A stretch of 64,000 bases of DNA, taken from Azospirillum sp. TSH58. GTDB taxonomy: Bacteria; Pseudomonadota; Alphaproteobacteria; Azospirillales; Azospirillaceae. The DNA lies in assembly GCF_003119115.1 (NCBI RefSeq), contig NZ_CP022364.1, positions 1,016,501 through 1,080,500 of the forward strand, read 5' to 3'. The position numbers and the translations under genes were made by a program. Below the pieces are notes generated by a model. That model was given only the letters and a program-made list of their open reading frames with translations. It was not told the DNA's origin and made no database searches. Shown in pieces: positions 25,185 through 35,651 of this stretch (position 1 is the first letter of the stretch; the number at the start of each line of letters is the position of its first letter).

Positions 25185-27950
25185 TCACACCTGCTGCTCG
25201 TGGACGGCCTTGTCGGCGTGGGCTCCCTTCGCGTTGTCGAGGAAACCGTCCGCCGTGGTCGTCGCGAAGACATGCATGAGGCGGGCGACCACCCCGGTCC
25301 AGCCGGTCTGGTGACTGGCCCCCATGCCGGCGCCGATATCGCCGTGGAAGTACTCGTAGAAGAGGATGTGATCCTTCCAGTGCTGGTCCTGCTGGAACTT
25401 CCAAGCGCCGCCGAACACCGGCCGATTGCCGTGTTCATCGCGCAGGAAGATGCCCTCCAGGCGCCGCGATATCTCCCGGGCGACCTCATAGAGGTTCATC
25501 ATGGTCCCCGACCCGGTCGGGCATTCGATGAGGAAGCCGTTCCCGAAGTAGGCGTAGTATTGGAGAAGCCCGCGAACGATCAGCGCGTTGATCGGCATCC
25601 AGATCGGCCCGCGCCAGTTCGAGTTGCCGCCGAACATGCCGCTGTCGGACTCCGCCGGCAGGTAGGGAACGCGGAATTCCTGGCCGCCCACGGCAAAGAC
25701 GTAGGGGTGGTCGGCGTGATGCCGGGAAATCGACCGGATGCCGTAGGGGCTGAGGAACTCCCGTTCGTCCAACATGCGCGTCAGAACCCGGCGCAGGCGG
25801 CCTTCGTTCAGGATGGCGCCAAGCCGGCGGCCGTCGACCCCGACCTGTCGCGGGTCGTGCATGGCCCCCAACAACTCCGGGCGATCGGCCAGGAAGGACT
25901 GGAAGCGCCGGGCGACGTCCGGGTGCTTGGCCAGGACCTCACCATCGAAGACGCAAACGGCGCACAGCGGCAGCAGGCCCACCAGGGATCGGACCTTCAG
26001 ACGCTCCGCCCGTCCGTCGGGCAGGCGCAGCACGTCGTAGAAGAAGCCGTCCTCCTCGTCCCACATGCCCGTGTCGTCGCCGATGCGGGTCATCGCCGAC
26101 GCGATCCACAGGAAGTGCTCCGCGAACTTGACGGCCATGTCGGCATGGACCGGGTCGATCTTCGTCAGTTCCGCCGCGATTTCCAGCATGTTCAGGGAGA
26201 ACAGCGCCATCCAGGCCGTGCCGTCCGCCTGCTCCAAACAGCCGCCGGTCGGCAACGGCGCGCTGCGGTCGAACACGCCGATGTTGTCGAGCCCGAGGAA
26301 GCCGCCTTCGAAGACGTTCCTCCCCTCGCGGTCCTTGCGGTTGACCCACCAGGTGAAGTTCAGGAGCAGCTTGTGGAAGGTCTGCTCAAGCCAGCGGCGG
26401 TCCGCCTCGTCGTCCCGCGGCTTCAGCAATCGGTAGGTGAAGATGGTCGCCCAGGCGTGGACCGGCGGGTTCACGTCGCCGAAATTCCATTCGTAGGCGG
26501 GAATTTGCCCGTTGGGGTGCAGGTAGCGTTCGCGCAGCATCAGCTCCAGCTGCTGCTTGCCGAAGTCGGGATCGACCAGCGTCAGGGCGAGCACGTGGAA
26601 GGCCAGATCCCAGGCCGCGTACCAGGGATACTCCCACTTGTCCGGCATCGACACGATGTCGGCGTTGTGCATGTGGTGCCACTGGCTGTTGCGCGGGCCG
26701 ATCCGGCGGGCCGCCGCGAACGGGTTCGCTCCGTGCTGCTTCAGCCAGCTGCCGACGTCGTATTCGTAGTATTGCTTGCTCCACAGCATGCCCGCCAGGG
26801 CCTGACGGAACACCAGGGCCTCGTCCGCGCTGAACGGCGACGGGGTGATGGATGCGTAGAACGCGTCGGCCTCCCGGCGGCGGGCGTCGAACAGGTCGGT
26901 GAAGGCGGCGCCGAAGACATCGTCTCCCGGCATCCCCCCGCCGGCCGTGCCGCCCGCCTCCAGGCGCAGGCGGACGGTGCGGCTCCCGCCGGGGGCGAGG
27001 GTCAGGCGATAGTGGGCGGCTGCCTTGGTGCCGGTCTTGTCCGGGTTCACCGCTTCCGTCTGCCCACGCACGACGCAGGCGTCGATCCCGTCCTTGACGT
27101 AGGGGGTGCGGTTCGGAACGCCGAACAGGCGCTGTCGGTTGGTCTCGTTCCCGGTGAACAGCAGCGCCGGATCGCCGTCGCAATGCAGGGCCTTCTCCCC
27201 CTCCTCGGGATGGAAGGCGGCGATGGTGCGACCCCGTACGGCTTCGCGGAGCGTGGGTTTGCGCGCGGTATCCTCGGACCCGTCGTCTCGTGACCACTGG
27301 TCGCGCCACCACAGCGTCGGCAGGACGTGCAGGTCCGCCGTCTCCGGCCCACGGTTGTGAACGGTGATCTCGATCAGAATGTGTTCGGGCGACGCCTTGG
27401 CGTATTCCACGAAGACGTCGAAATAACGATCCTGGTCGAACACGCCGGTATCGATCAGTTCGTATTCCAGTTCCCGGCGGCTCCGCCGGCGGTTCGTCTC
27501 GACCAGATTGTTGTAGGGAAAGGCCGCCTGGGGATATTTGTAGAGATACTTCATGTACGAGTGGGTCGGCGTGCTGTCGAGGTAGTAATAGTATTCCTTC
27601 ACATCCTCGCCATGGTTGCCTTCGCCGTTGGTCAGCCCGAACAGCCGTTCCTTGAGGATGGGGTCGCGCCCGTTCCACAGCGCCAGCGCGAAGCAGAGCC
27701 TCTGGCGGTCGTCGGAGATGCCGGCCAGGCCATCCTCCCCCCACCGGTAGGCGCGCGAGCGGGCGTGGTCGTGCGGGACGTGGCTCCAGGCGTCGCCGTT
27801 TTCGCTGTAGTCCTCGCGCACGGTGCCCCATTGCCGCTCGCTGAGATAGGGGCCCCACGTCTTCCAGGGGACGCCCTGTTCGCGCGCCTGATCGAGCCGC
27901 ACATGCTCGGCGGTCCGACCGCCTTCCAGCCGTTCACCCCGGTCAGGCAT
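25185..27950 (-). CDS. GH63/MGH1-like glucosidase-family protein
   Basis: 921-aa predicted cytoplasmic glycoside hydrolase with an (alpha/alpha)6 barrel. The N-terminal beta-sandwich region includes [19 protein letters not shown] and [20 protein letters not shown]. The general acid is probably the Asp of [17 protein letters not shown], and the base the Glu of [20 protein letters not shown] near the C-terminus; [19 protein letters not shown] fits GH63 and mannosylglycerate-hydrolase-like enzymes. It probably degrades a compatible-solute glycoside or a storage alpha-glucan. It lies between the RND pump and the AI-2E permease. Confidence 0.85.
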   Translation of the reverse strand: MPDRGERLEGGRTAEHVRLDQAREQGVPWKTWGPYLSERQWGTVREDYSENGDAWSHVPHDHARSRAYRWGEDGLAGISDDRQRLCFALALWNGRDPILKERLFGLTNGEGNHGEDVKEYYYYLDSTPTHSYMKYLYKYPQAAFPYNNLVETNRRRSRRELEYELIDTGVFDQDRYFDVFVEYAKASPEHILIEITVHNRGPETADLHVLPTLWWRDQWSRDDGSEDTARKPTLREAVRGRTIAAFHPEEGEKALHCDGDPALLFTGNETNRQRLFGVPNRTPYVKDGIDACVVRGQTEAVNPDKTGTKAAAHYRLTLAPGGSRTVRLRLEAGGTAGGGMPGDDVFGAAFTDLFDARRREADAFYASITPSPFSADEALVFRQALAGMLWSKQYYEYDVGSWLKQHGANPFAAARRIGPRNSQWHHMHNADIVSMPDKWEYPWYAAWDLAFHVLALTLVDPDFGKQQLELMLRERYLHPNGQIPAYEWNFGDVNPPVHAWATIFTYRLLKPRDDEADRRWLEQTFHKLLLNFTWWVNRKDREGRNVFEGGFLGLDNIGVFDRSAPLPTGGCLEQADGTAWMALFSLNMLEIAAELTKIDPVHADMAVKFAEHFLWIASAMTRIGDDTGMWDEEDGFFYDVLRLPDGRAERLKVRSLVGLLPLCAVCVFDGEVLAKHPDVARRFQSFLADRPELLGAMHDPRQVGVDGRRLGAILNEGRLRRVLTRMLDEREFLSPYGIRSISRHHADHPYVFAVGGQEFRVPYLPAESDSGMFGGNSNWRGPIWMPINALIVRGLLQYYAYFGNGFLIECPTGSGTMMNLYEVAREISRRLEGIFLRDEHGNRPVFGGAWKFQQDQHWKDHILFYEYFHGDIGAGMGASHQTGWTGVVARLMHVFATTTADGFLDNAKGAHADKAVHEQQV

Positions 27951-28053
27951 GTCCCCCTCCCTCGCTGGACCGTTCGCTGATGCTCCCGCTCATCCGGCGC
28001 CGACGGAGATGCCCCCGGAGGCGCGCCGCGTCAGTGGGCGGATCGACGGGTGG

Positions 28054-31000
28054 TCACACACCGCTCGTCACCCCCTTTGTCGGCGCCGGGCCCGGCGGGT
28101 GCATGGCCTCGTCATACCGGGGCTTGGCGCGTTCCTCCGCCGCCGGTTCCCGGATCCGGAACCAGGCGACGTAAAGCGCCGGCAGGAAGAACAGCGTCAG
28201 CAGCGTCGCCACGATCAGGCCGCCGATGATCGCGTAGGCCATGGGACCCCAGAAGACCTCCGGCGCGATGGGAATCATGCCCAGGCTGGCCGCCGCCGCC
28301 GTCAGCAGGATCGGTCTCACGCGGTGCATGGTGGCGTTGATGACGGCGTCCCAGGGATGCTCCCCGGCCTCCAGATGCTCGTCGATCTGGGCGATCATGA
28401 TGACCGAGTTGCGGACGATCATGCCGATCAGCGCGACCACGCCCAGAATGGCGACGAAGCCCAGCGGCGTGCCGGTCGGCAGCAGCGCCGCGACGACGCC
28501 GATCAGGCCGAGCGGCGCCACGCTGATGACCAGGAACAGCTTCTGGAAGCTTTGAAGCTGGATCATGAGGATGGTCAGCATGACGAAGATCATGATCGGG
28601 AAGACGGCGGTGATCGAGGCCATGCCCTTGGCGCTGTTCTCCACCGTGCCGCCCGCTTCGATGGAATAGCCAGGCGGCAGGCTGCGCCGCAGCTCGTCCA
28701 CCGCCGGGGCCAGCTGCTGCACCACCGTCGCGGCCTGCAACGGGGGGACCAGATCGGCCTGGACGGTGATGGTCGGCAGGCGCGTCCGCCGCCAGACCAC
28801 CGGCTGCTCCAGGTCGTAGCGCATGGTCGCGACCTCGCCCAGCGGCACGGTGCGGCCGTCCGGGATGGCGATCTGGAGGTTGCGCAGCGTCTCGATGGAG
28901 CTGCGCTCCGCGTTGGTCGCCTGGGCGACCACGTCGATCAGGTAGATGTCGTCGCGCACCTGCGTGAAGGCGGCGCCCGACACCGTGGCGTTCAGCGCCT
29001 GGTTGAGCGACTTGGAGCTGATCCCCAGCAGGCGGGCCTTGTCCTGGTCGACATCGACCCGCACCACCTTCGACGGCTCGTTCCAGTCGTAGTTGACCAG
29101 CAGCGTGTAGGGGTTGGTGCCGATGGTGTCGGCCATCCGCGCGGCGATGGCCCGCACCTCGCCCACGTCGGGTCCGGAGACGCGGTACTGGATCGGCCAG
29201 CCGACCGGCGGCCCCATCTCCAGCGGGCTGACCCGCGTGTTCAGATCGGAGAAGTCCTCGTTCAGCACCTTCTCCAGCCGCGCGCGGACGGCCTCGCGGA
29301 CCTTGTAGCCCTTGGTCACCACCACGGCCTGCGCGAAGTAGTCGTTGGCCAGCTGCACGTCGAGCGGCAGGTAGAAGCGCACGGCGCCCTGGCCGATGTA
29401 GAAGCTCCAATGCTCGACGTCCGGGTCTCCCGCCAGCACCTTCTCGAAGCGATCCACCACCTCCTCGGTCGCCCGGATCGAGGCCGTCTGCGGCAAGGTC
29501 AGATTGACCAGCAGTTCCGGGCGGTCGGAGGCGGGGAAGAACTGCTGCTGGACGAAGCGCAGTCCGAAGACCGACAGGCCGAACAGCAGCAGCGTGGCGA
29601 CGATCACCAGATAGCGCGCCCGCATGGCCAGGCGCAGACTGCTCCGGAACGTCCGCATCAGGCGCCCCGGTTCGCCGCCATGCTTCGTTTTCATGGTCTT
29701 GGGCAGCACGTTCACCCCGATGAGGGGCGCGAACAGGACCGCCACGATCCAGGAGAACAGCAGCGCCATCGCCACCACGGCGAACAGCGTGAAGCAGTAT
29801 TCCGCCGCACCGCCCTGGGCGAAGCCGATGGGGATGAAGCCGGCCACGGTGATCAGCGTGCCGGTCAGCATGGGAAAGGCCGTGGAGGTGTAGGCGAAGG
29901 TCGCCGCCTTATCCAGGCTGAAACCTTCCTCCAGCTTGGTGATCATCATCTCCACGGTGATCATCGCGTCATCCACCAGCAGGCCGAGCGCGATGATCAA
30001 GGCGCCCAGCGAGATGCGCTGGAGCGTGATGTCGAAGAATTCCATGCCGATGAAGGTCATCGCCAGCACCAGGGGGATGGAGGTCGCCACCACCAGCCCG
30101 GCGCGCAGGCCCAGGCTGATGAAGCTGACCACCAGGACGATGACGACCGCTTCCTTCAGCGCCTTGGTGAAGCCGGCGACCGACTCCTCCACCACCACCG
30201 ACTGGTTGGCGACGAGATGGACGCCGATGCCCACCGGCAGGTTCGCCTCGACCTGCCGCATCCGCTGGTGGATGCCCTCGCCGAACGTCAGCACGTTGCC
30301 GCCGGCCGCCATGGAGATGATCATCCCGATGGCCGGCTGCCCGTTGTAGCGGAACAGCGGCGACGGCGGGTCGGCGTAGCCGCGCCGGATGTCCGCCAGA
30401 TCGGCCAACCGGTAGAACTTGTCGTTGGCGCGCAGGCTGATGGCGCGCAGGCTGTCCTCCGACGTGAAGGCGCCGCTGACCCGGACCGAGATCTTCTCGT
30501 CGCCCGCCTGCACCACGCCGGCCGGGGCCACGGCGTTCTGCGCCTGAAGCTCGGCGATGACCTCCTCGCGGTCGATCCCCATCGCGGCCAGCTTGCGCGT
30601 CGAGAAGTCGAGATAGATCCGCTCGTTCTGGACGCCGACGAACTGGATCTTGCCGACGTCCGGCACGCGCATCAGCTCGGCCCGCGCGGTCTCCGCGTAG
30701 TCCTTCAGCTCGCGGTAGCTGAAGCCGTCGGCGGTGAAGGCGTAGACCGTGCCGAAGGTGTCGCCGAATTCGTCGTTGAAGGCAGGCCCCTGCACGCCCT
30801 GCGGCAGGGTGGGCTTCATGTCGGCGATCTTCTTGCGGACCTGATACCACAGGTCGGGCACCGCCTCGGCCGGCGTGTAGTCCTTCAGGTTGACGTAGAC
30901 GACCGAGATGCCGGGCTTGGTGTAGCTCTTGACGTAGTCGAGATAGGGGATCTCCTCCAGCTTCTTCTCGATCGGGTCGGTCACCAGCTTCATGGTTTCC

Positions 31001-31179
31001 TCGATGGTGGCGCCGGGCCAGTTGGCCTGGACCACCATGGTCTTGATCGTGAAGGCCGGGTCCTCCTCGCGGCCGAGGCGCATGTAGGCCATGCCGCCGG
31101 CCAGCGTCAGCGAGATGATCAGGTACCAGACGAAGGAGCGGTGGCGCAGAGCCCACTCGGAGAGATTGAAGCCGGTCAT
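28054..31179 (-). CDS. RND efflux transporter, inner-membrane pump
   Basis: 1041-aa AcrB-type proton-driven pump. Twelve membrane segments in two halves surround two large periplasmic loops. The proton-relay aspartates are in ALGLLVDDAMITVEMMITKL (TM4), and TM1 starts at SFVWYLIISLTLAGGMAYMR. The length is standard for the family. It overlaps the upstream adaptor gene by ATGA. No outer-membrane channel gene is present in the window, so a TolC-like partner must come from elsewhere. Confidence 0.94.
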   Translation of the reverse strand: MTGFNLSEWALRHRSFVWYLIISLTLAGGMAYMRLGREEDPAFTIKTMVVQANWPGATIEETMKLVTDPIEKKLEEIPYLDYVKSYTKPGISVVYVNLKDYTPAEAVPDLWYQVRKKIADMKPTLPQGVQGPAFNDEFGDTFGTVYAFTADGFSYRELKDYAETARAELMRVPDVGKIQFVGVQNERIYLDFSTRKLAAMGIDREEVIAELQAQNAVAPAGVVQAGDEKISVRVSGAFTSEDSLRAISLRANDKFYRLADLADIRRGYADPPSPLFRYNGQPAIGMIISMAAGGNVLTFGEGIHQRMRQVEANLPVGIGVHLVANQSVVVEESVAGFTKALKEAVVIVLVVSFISLGLRAGLVVATSIPLVLAMTFIGMEFFDITLQRISLGALIIALGLLVDDAMITVEMMITKLEEGFSLDKAATFAYTSTAFPMLTGTLITVAGFIPIGFAQGGAAEYCFTLFAVVAMALLFSWIVAVLFAPLIGVNVLPKTMKTKHGGEPGRLMRTFRSSLRLAMRARYLVIVATLLLFGLSVFGLRFVQQQFFPASDRPELLVNLTLPQTASIRATEEVVDRFEKVLAGDPDVEHWSFYIGQGAVRFYLPLDVQLANDYFAQAVVVTKGYKVREAVRARLEKVLNEDFSDLNTRVSPLEMGPPVGWPIQYRVSGPDVGEVRAIAARMADTIGTNPYTLLVNYDWNEPSKVVRVDVDQDKARLLGISSKSLNQALNATVSGAAFTQVRDDIYLIDVVAQATNAERSSIETLRNLQIAIPDGRTVPLGEVATMRYDLEQPVVWRRTRLPTITVQADLVPPLQAATVVQQLAPAVDELRRSLPPGYSIEAGGTVENSAKGMASITAVFPIMIFVMLTILMIQLQSFQKLFLVISVAPLGLIGVVAALLPTGTPLGFVAILGVVALIGMIVRNSVIMIAQIDEHLEAGEHPWDAVINATMHRVRPILLTAAAASLGMIPIAPEVFWGPMAYAIIGGLIVATLLTLFFLPALYVAWFRIREPAAEERAKPRYDEAMHPPGPAPTKGVTSGV

Positions 31180-32378
31180 GGTGCAGCCGCCGTTTCGATT
31201 TTCTGGTTGAACCGGACCCGCTGGCCTTCGGTCAGGCTGTGCACCCCCGCGGTGACCACGACGTCGCCACGGGTCAGGCCCTCGGTGACGATGACCGGGC
31301 CGTCGCTTTCCCTGGCCCGGATCACGACCGGCTGGCGCCGGACGATCTGGGCCTTCGGGTCGACGACCCAGACGAAGCTCCGCCCCGCCTCCTCGAACAG
31401 CGCCGTTGCCGGCAGCTCGACCACCGGGACGGGCGGCTGCTTCAGGCGCCCGACGACGGTCGCGCCGAGGCGCAGGGCCTCGGGCGGGTTGTCCAGCGCG
31501 ATCCGGACGGTGTGGGTCCGGGTGACGGGATCGGCCTGGGGCGAGATTTCGCGAACGCGGCCCACCGCCACGATGTCCGGCGCGCCGGCCAGCGAGACCT
31601 CGATCACCGGGTCCTTCGGCGCCGCCCGGATGCCGGCTTCGGCGACGTTGAAGACGGCCTCGCGCTCCTCCGGCTGGGCGACGCGCGCCACCATCTGGCC
31701 GGCTTCGACCACCTGTCCCGGCTCGGCCCCGGTGGCGGTCACCACGCCGTCCCGGTCCGCCCGCAGTTCCGTGTAGCCGACCCGGTCGCGGGCCGACTGC
31801 AGCGCCGCCTGCGTGGCGACGACCTTGGCGTCGGCGGTGCGCATCGCCAGCAGCGCCGCGTCGTACTGCGCCTGGGGGGCGTTGCCGTTGGCCAGCAGTT
31901 CCCGCTTGCGGGCCTCCTCGTTGCGCGCCTGCACCTGATCGGCCTTGGCGGAGGCGAGGTTCGCCTCGGCGGTCCGCAGCGCGTTGCGCTGGTCCTGGTC
32001 GTCCAGCCGCGCGAGCACGTCGCCGGCCTTGACCAGACTGCCCACATCGACCTTGCGCTCGATCAGCTTTCCGGCGATGCGGAAGCCAAGGTCGGCGTCG
32101 GCCCGCGCCTCGATGGTTCCGGTGGCGGAGCCGCCCATCCGGAAGGTCACCGGCTCCACGGTGACGGTCCGCACCGGGCGGATCACCGGCGTCGCGTCGG
32201 CGTGATGGCCGCCCTGCGGCTGACAGGCCGCCAGCGCCGGTGCCAGAGCCAGGGCCAGCAGCACGACGAGAAGCGGGTTCGCGGGCGGCCGCATGGTTGG
32301 GGGCCGCATGGTTGGAGGCCGCATGGTTGGAGGCCGCATGGTTGGAGGCCGCGTGGTCGGCCGCGCGATTCGGGTCAT
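31176..32378 (-). CDS. RND periplasmic adaptor lipoprotein with N-terminal RPPTM repeats
   Basis: 400-aa membrane-fusion protein. A signal peptide with lipobox (LALAPALAAC, Cys near residue 52) is followed by a lipoyl/hairpin domain (ATGTIEARADADLGFRIAGK and LVKAGDVLARLDDQD) and beta-barrel. Before the signal peptide, residues about 10-30 are four repeats of RPPTM encoded by a 15-bp tandem repeat. ATG 32378 has GGGAG upstream and overlaps the previous adaptor by ATGA. Starting at a later repeat Met is possible and would give a normal-length signal peptide. Confidence 0.9.
   Translation of the reverse strand: MTRIARPTTRPPTMRPPTMRPPTMRPPTMRPPANPLLVVLLALALAPALAACQPQGGHHADATPVIRPVRTVTVEPVTFRMGGSATGTIEARADADLGFRIAGKLIERKVDVGSLVKAGDVLARLDDQDQRNALRTAEANLASAKADQVQARNEEARKRELLANGNAPQAQYDAALLAMRTADAKVVATQAALQSARDRVGYTELRADRDGVVTATGAEPGQVVEAGQMVARVAQPEEREAVFNVAEAGIRAAPKDPVIEVSLAGAPDIVAVGRVREISPQADPVTRTHTVRIALDNPPEALRLGATVVGRLKQPPVPVVELPATALFEEAGRSFVWVVDPKAQIVRRQPVVIRARESDGPVIVTEGLTRGDVVVTAGVHSLTEGQRVRFNQKIETAAAP
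32287..32361 (-). repeat. 15-bp tandem repeat coding RPPTM, five units
   Basis: Units of GGCCGCATGGTTGGA begin at 32287, 32302, 32317, 32332 and 32347; the fifth is imperfect. The repeat is in frame just after the start of the second adaptor gene. Each unit also supplies an ATG, so translation could begin at several places. Confidence 0.9.
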
Positions 32379-33472
32379 GCGCCGCTCCCCTGCTTGATGG
32401 TGACCTTCTGGTCCGGCCGCAGCTTCTGGACTCCGCCGACCACCACCAGTTCGCCGTTGTCGAGGCCGCTGGAGACGGTGACCGTGCCGGTGTCGTATTG
32501 CAGGACGGACACGGGGCGCAGGCTCACCGTGTCGGCCGGCCGCGCCACGACCCAGACCGCCGGCTCCCCGTTCCCCGTCTGGAACAGGGCCGAGGACGGC
32601 AGATTGACCACCGGCCGCGCCGGCAGCTTGGCCCGCCCGACAACGGAGGAACCCAGCAGGAAGGCGTCGGGGGCGTTGGGCAGGGAGACCTTCACGGTGT
32701 AGGTCCGGGTCACCGGATCGACCCCCGGAGACACCTCGCGGATCGTGCCTTCGGTGACGGTCTTCGCATCGTTGACGAGCCGCACCTCGACCGGCGGCAG
32801 GCCCTCCCGTCCTTCCAGCCGGATGCTGGCGCCCGGCACCTGGAAGACCGCTTCCCGCTCATTCGGGTCGGCCAGCCGCAGCACCGTCTGGCCGACGGCG
32901 ACCACCTGTCCGGGCTCCGCCGCCTTCGCCGTGATGACCCCGTCACGGTCGGCCCGCAGTTCGGTGTAGGACAGCGTGTCCTGTGCCGAGCGCAGCTGTG
33001 CCTCGGCGGAATTCAACTCGGCCTGCGCCTGCTGGTAGCGCTTCTGGGCGTTGTCGTACTGGACCCGCGTGGTGAAGCCGTTGGCGAGCAGGGAGCGCTG
33101 GCGCTCCTCCTGCGTCCGGCTCTGCTCGACGGCGGCCTGCGCCGCCCCCAGGTCGGATTCGGCGGACCTCACGGCGTTGGTCTGGTCCTGGTTGTCCAGC
33201 CGCGCCAGCAGTTGGCCGGAGGTGACCGTCTGCCCCACGTCCACCAGCCGCTCGACCACCTTGCCGCTGACGCGGAAGCCGAGGTTGCTCTCGTGACGGG
33301 CCTGGATTTCCCCGGTCAGCGCGGCGGTGCGGTCGAACTGGCTCACCTGCACCGGCAGCACGCGGATCAGCGTCGCCTCGGCCGGTGGCGGCGCCGGTTG
33401 CTCGCAGCCGAGAAGCAGAAGGGCGGCGACGATTGCCGATCTGGAAGGCCCAAACCCGGATAGCCAAGACAT
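32375..33472 (-). CDS. RND periplasmic adaptor lipoprotein (first)
   Basis: 365-aa membrane-fusion protein with a short lipoprotein signal ending in the lipobox LLLGC (Cys near residue 23). The lipoyl half-motifs are ALTGEIQARHESNLGFRVSG and TVTSGQLLARLDNQDQTN, separated by a coiled-coil hairpin rich in Gln and Glu, then a beta-barrel. It is similar to but clearly different from the adaptor encoded next. Two adaptors with one pump suggest a heteromeric adaptor ring, as in MdtABC-like or TriABC-type systems. It lies 27 bp downstream of ackA. Confidence 0.92.
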   Translation of the reverse strand: MSWLSGFGPSRSAIVAALLLLGCEQPAPPPAEATLIRVLPVQVSQFDRTAALTGEIQARHESNLGFRVSGKVVERLVDVGQTVTSGQLLARLDNQDQTNAVRSAESDLGAAQAAVEQSRTQEERQRSLLANGFTTRVQYDNAQKRYQQAQAELNSAEAQLRSAQDTLSYTELRADRDGVITAKAAEPGQVVAVGQTVLRLADPNEREAVFQVPGASIRLEGREGLPPVEVRLVNDAKTVTEGTIREVSPGVDPVTRTYTVKVSLPNAPDAFLLGSSVVGRAKLPARPVVNLPSSALFQTGNGEPAVWVVARPADTVSLRPVSVLQYDTGTVTVSSGLDNGELVVVGGVQKLRPDQKVTIKQGSGA

Positions 33473-33499
33473 GGCGCCTCTCTCCTTCTCGGGACCGTG

Positions 33500-34672
33500 T
33501 CACGCAGGGCGGTGGCGGCGGAGGATGTCGCGGGTGTGATGCGCGATCATCCGCTCCTCGTCGGTCGGGATGACACAGCCCTTGACCCGGCTGTCCGGCG
33601 TCGTGATGCACAGCGCGTTCGCATCGTTGGCCGCCTCGTCGAGGTCGAGGCCGAGCCAGCGCGCCCGCTCCGCGATGGCCTTGCGGATGGCCGGCGCCCG
33701 TTCGCCGATGCCGGCCGTGAACACGAGCCCGTCGATGCCCCCCATGGCGGCGGCCAGCGCCCCGATGGCGAGGCTCGCCCGGTAGACGAAGCAATCCAGC
33801 GCGAGCCTGGCGCGCGGGTCGGCGCTGGCCAGCAGGTCGCGGACGTCGTTGCTGATGCCGGACAGGCCCTTCAGGCCGCAGTCATGGTAAAGCAGCCGTT
33901 CGATGGCGCGGGCGTCCATGCCCTTGTCCAACAGATACAGGACCACGCCGGGGTCCAGCTGCCCCGGCCGGGTCCCCATCGGCAACCCGTCCAGCGCGGT
34001 GAAGCCCATGGTGCTGTCCACGCTGCGCCCGTCCCGGATGGCGCACATGCTGGCCCCGCTGCCGAGATGCGCGACGACGACCCGCCCGCCGGCGATCCCG
34101 GGAGCGAGGTCCGGCAGGCGCCCGGCGATGTATTCGTAGCTCAGGCCGTGAAAGCCGTAGCGCCGCACACCTTCCCGGAAGAGGGCGTCCGGGATGGCGT
34201 AGCGGTCGGCCAGTTCGGAATGGTGCCGGTGAAAGGCCGTGTCGAAGCAGGCCACCTGAAGCATCTCCGGCGTGAGCTTCCGGATCGCCCGGATCGGCGC
34301 CAGATTGTTCGGCTGGTGGAGCGGGGCGAGCGGGACATAGCGTTCCAGCGTCCCGATCACCGCGTCGTCCACCGCCACATGGGTGTCGTAGGCCGGTCCG
34401 CCGTGAACCACCCGATGCCCGACCGCCACCGGCATGGCGCCGCCCAGCCGCTGCCGCAGCCACGCGCCGAGAAAGGCCAGCGCGCCGGGAACCCCGTCGC
34501 CGGATTCGGCCGGTAATGGAACGCTGCCGCCCTGGACGAGCAGCCGGGGCGTCGTGCCGATCCCCTCGATCTGGCCGCGCAGGCGCACCGGCAGCGTCCC
34601 GTCCGCCGCATCGAACAGCTGGAACTTGATGCTGGAGGAGCCGGCGTTGATGACCAGGATCGTCTCGGTCAT
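33500..34672 (-). CDS. ackA: Acetate kinase
   Basis: 390-aa cytoplasmic kinase that interconverts acetyl phosphate plus ADP and acetate plus ATP. Family motifs are intact: N-terminal NAGSSSIKFQLFD, VVHGGP, GRVVVAHLGSGASMCAI, MGFTALDGLPMGTRPGQLDP, and FTAGIGERAPAIR. It lies 7 bp after the phosphotransacetylase gene, so the pair can convert an acyl-CoA to a carboxylate with ATP yield. The association with a PhaC-like gene suggests the acyl group may come from polyhydroxyalkanoate-related metabolism. Confidence 0.95.
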   Translation of the reverse strand: MTETILVINAGSSSIKFQLFDAADGTLPVRLRGQIEGIGTTPRLLVQGGSVPLPAESGDGVPGALAFLGAWLRQRLGGAMPVAVGHRVVHGGPAYDTHVAVDDAVIGTLERYVPLAPLHQPNNLAPIRAIRKLTPEMLQVACFDTAFHRHHSELADRYAIPDALFREGVRRYGFHGLSYEYIAGRLPDLAPGIAGGRVVVAHLGSGASMCAIRDGRSVDSTMGFTALDGLPMGTRPGQLDPGVVLYLLDKGMDARAIERLLYHDCGLKGLSGISNDVRDLLASADPRARLALDCFVYRASLAIGALAAAMGGIDGLVFTAGIGERAPAIRKAIAERARWLGLDLDEAANDANALCITTPDSRVKGCVIPTDEERMIAHHTRDILRRHRPA

Positions 34673-34679
34673 GGCGACC

Positions 34680-35639
34680 TCACCCCTTCACCGGCTGCTC
34701 GATCCGCTGCCGGTGCGCGTACAGCGCCGCCACGGCGCAGGAGGCCATGCGCGTCATGACGCTGTCGGCCCGGCTGGTCAGCACGATGGGCACCCGCGCC
34801 CCCAGCACGATGCCGGCGGCATCGGCGTTCGCCAGGAAGGTCAGGTTCTTGGCGAGCATGTTGCCAGCCTCCAGATCCGGCACGACGAGAATGTCGGCCT
34901 GCCCGGCGACCGGGGAGGCGATGCCCTTGATCCTCACCGCTTCCGGGCTGATGGCGTTGTCGAGCGCCAGCGGCCCGTCCAGCAGGCCGCCGGTGATCTG
35001 TCCGCGGTCGGCCATCTTGCACAGCGCGCCGGCCTCCACGGTGGACGGGATTTTCGGGGTGATGGTCTCGACCGCCGACAGGATCGCCACCTTCGGCTGG
35101 GGGTTCCCCAGCGCCCGCGCCAGATCGATGGCGTTCTGGATGATGTCGCGCTTGTCCTCCAGGGTCGGCGCGATGTTCACCGCGGCGTCGGTGATGAACA
35201 GCGGCTTGGCGTAGGTCGGCACATCCATGATGAAGACGTGGCTGATGCGCCGTTCCGTCCGCAGCCCGCTGTCCTTCCTCGCCACCTCACGGAGCAGTTC
35301 GTCCGTGTGCAGACTTCCCTTCATGAGAAGCTGGGCACGACCCTGCCGCACCAGTTCCACCGCCATGGCGGCGGCGGCGTGGCTGTGCGGCACGTCCACG
35401 ATCTCGTACGGGGCGATGTCGAGGCCGGTCTCAGCCGCCACGGCCCGGATGCGCGCGGCTGGACCGATCAGGATCGGGGTGATGAAGCCCTGGCGGGCCG
35501 CATCGACGGCGCCGCCCAGGGAGGAGGCGTCGCAGGGATGCGCCACCGCCGTCGGGACGGGGGGGATGTCGCGGCAGGCGGCGACCAGCCGTTCGTACTT
35601 TTCATGCCGATGCGGGGACGATGGCTGGCTGCCGGCCAT
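34680..35639 (-). CDS. pta: Phosphate acetyl/butyryltransferase
   Basis: 319-aa protein of the PTA_PTB family, which exchanges CoA for phosphate on an acyl group. Characteristic stretches are ITPILIGPAARIRAVAAETG, GSLHTDELLREV, ITDAAVNIAPTLEDKRDIIQ, GGLLDGPLALDNAISPEAVR and VPDLEAGNMLAKNLTFLANA. The length fits stand-alone short enzymes (acetyl or butyryl specific), not the long multidomain Pta. It is directly followed by ackA and preceded by a small conserved protein gene. Confidence 0.9.
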   Translation of the reverse strand: MAGSQPSSPHRHEKYERLVAACRDIPPVPTAVAHPCDASSLGGAVDAARQGFITPILIGPAARIRAVAAETGLDIAPYEIVDVPHSHAAAAMAVELVRQGRAQLLMKGSLHTDELLREVARKDSGLRTERRISHVFIMDVPTYAKPLFITDAAVNIAPTLEDKRDIIQNAIDLARALGNPQPKVAILSAVETITPKIPSTVEAGALCKMADRGQITGGLLDGPLALDNAISPEAVRIKGIASPVAGQADILVVPDLEAGNMLAKNLTFLANADAAGIVLGARVPIVLTSRADSVMTRMASCAVAALYAHRQRIEQPVKG

Positions 35640-35651
35640 GACGCGCCCTCC

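Noticed and set aside
27949..31776. 1275-codon plus-strand frame opposite the RND pump
   Set aside because: Same reason: antisense composition (His, Asp, Gln, Arg), no domain, and a complete pump gene on the other strand.
32287..32361. CRISPR-like array
   Set aside because: Units are only 15 bp, contiguous and coding, with no spacers. The same holds for 45546-45605. No CRISPR array is present in the window.
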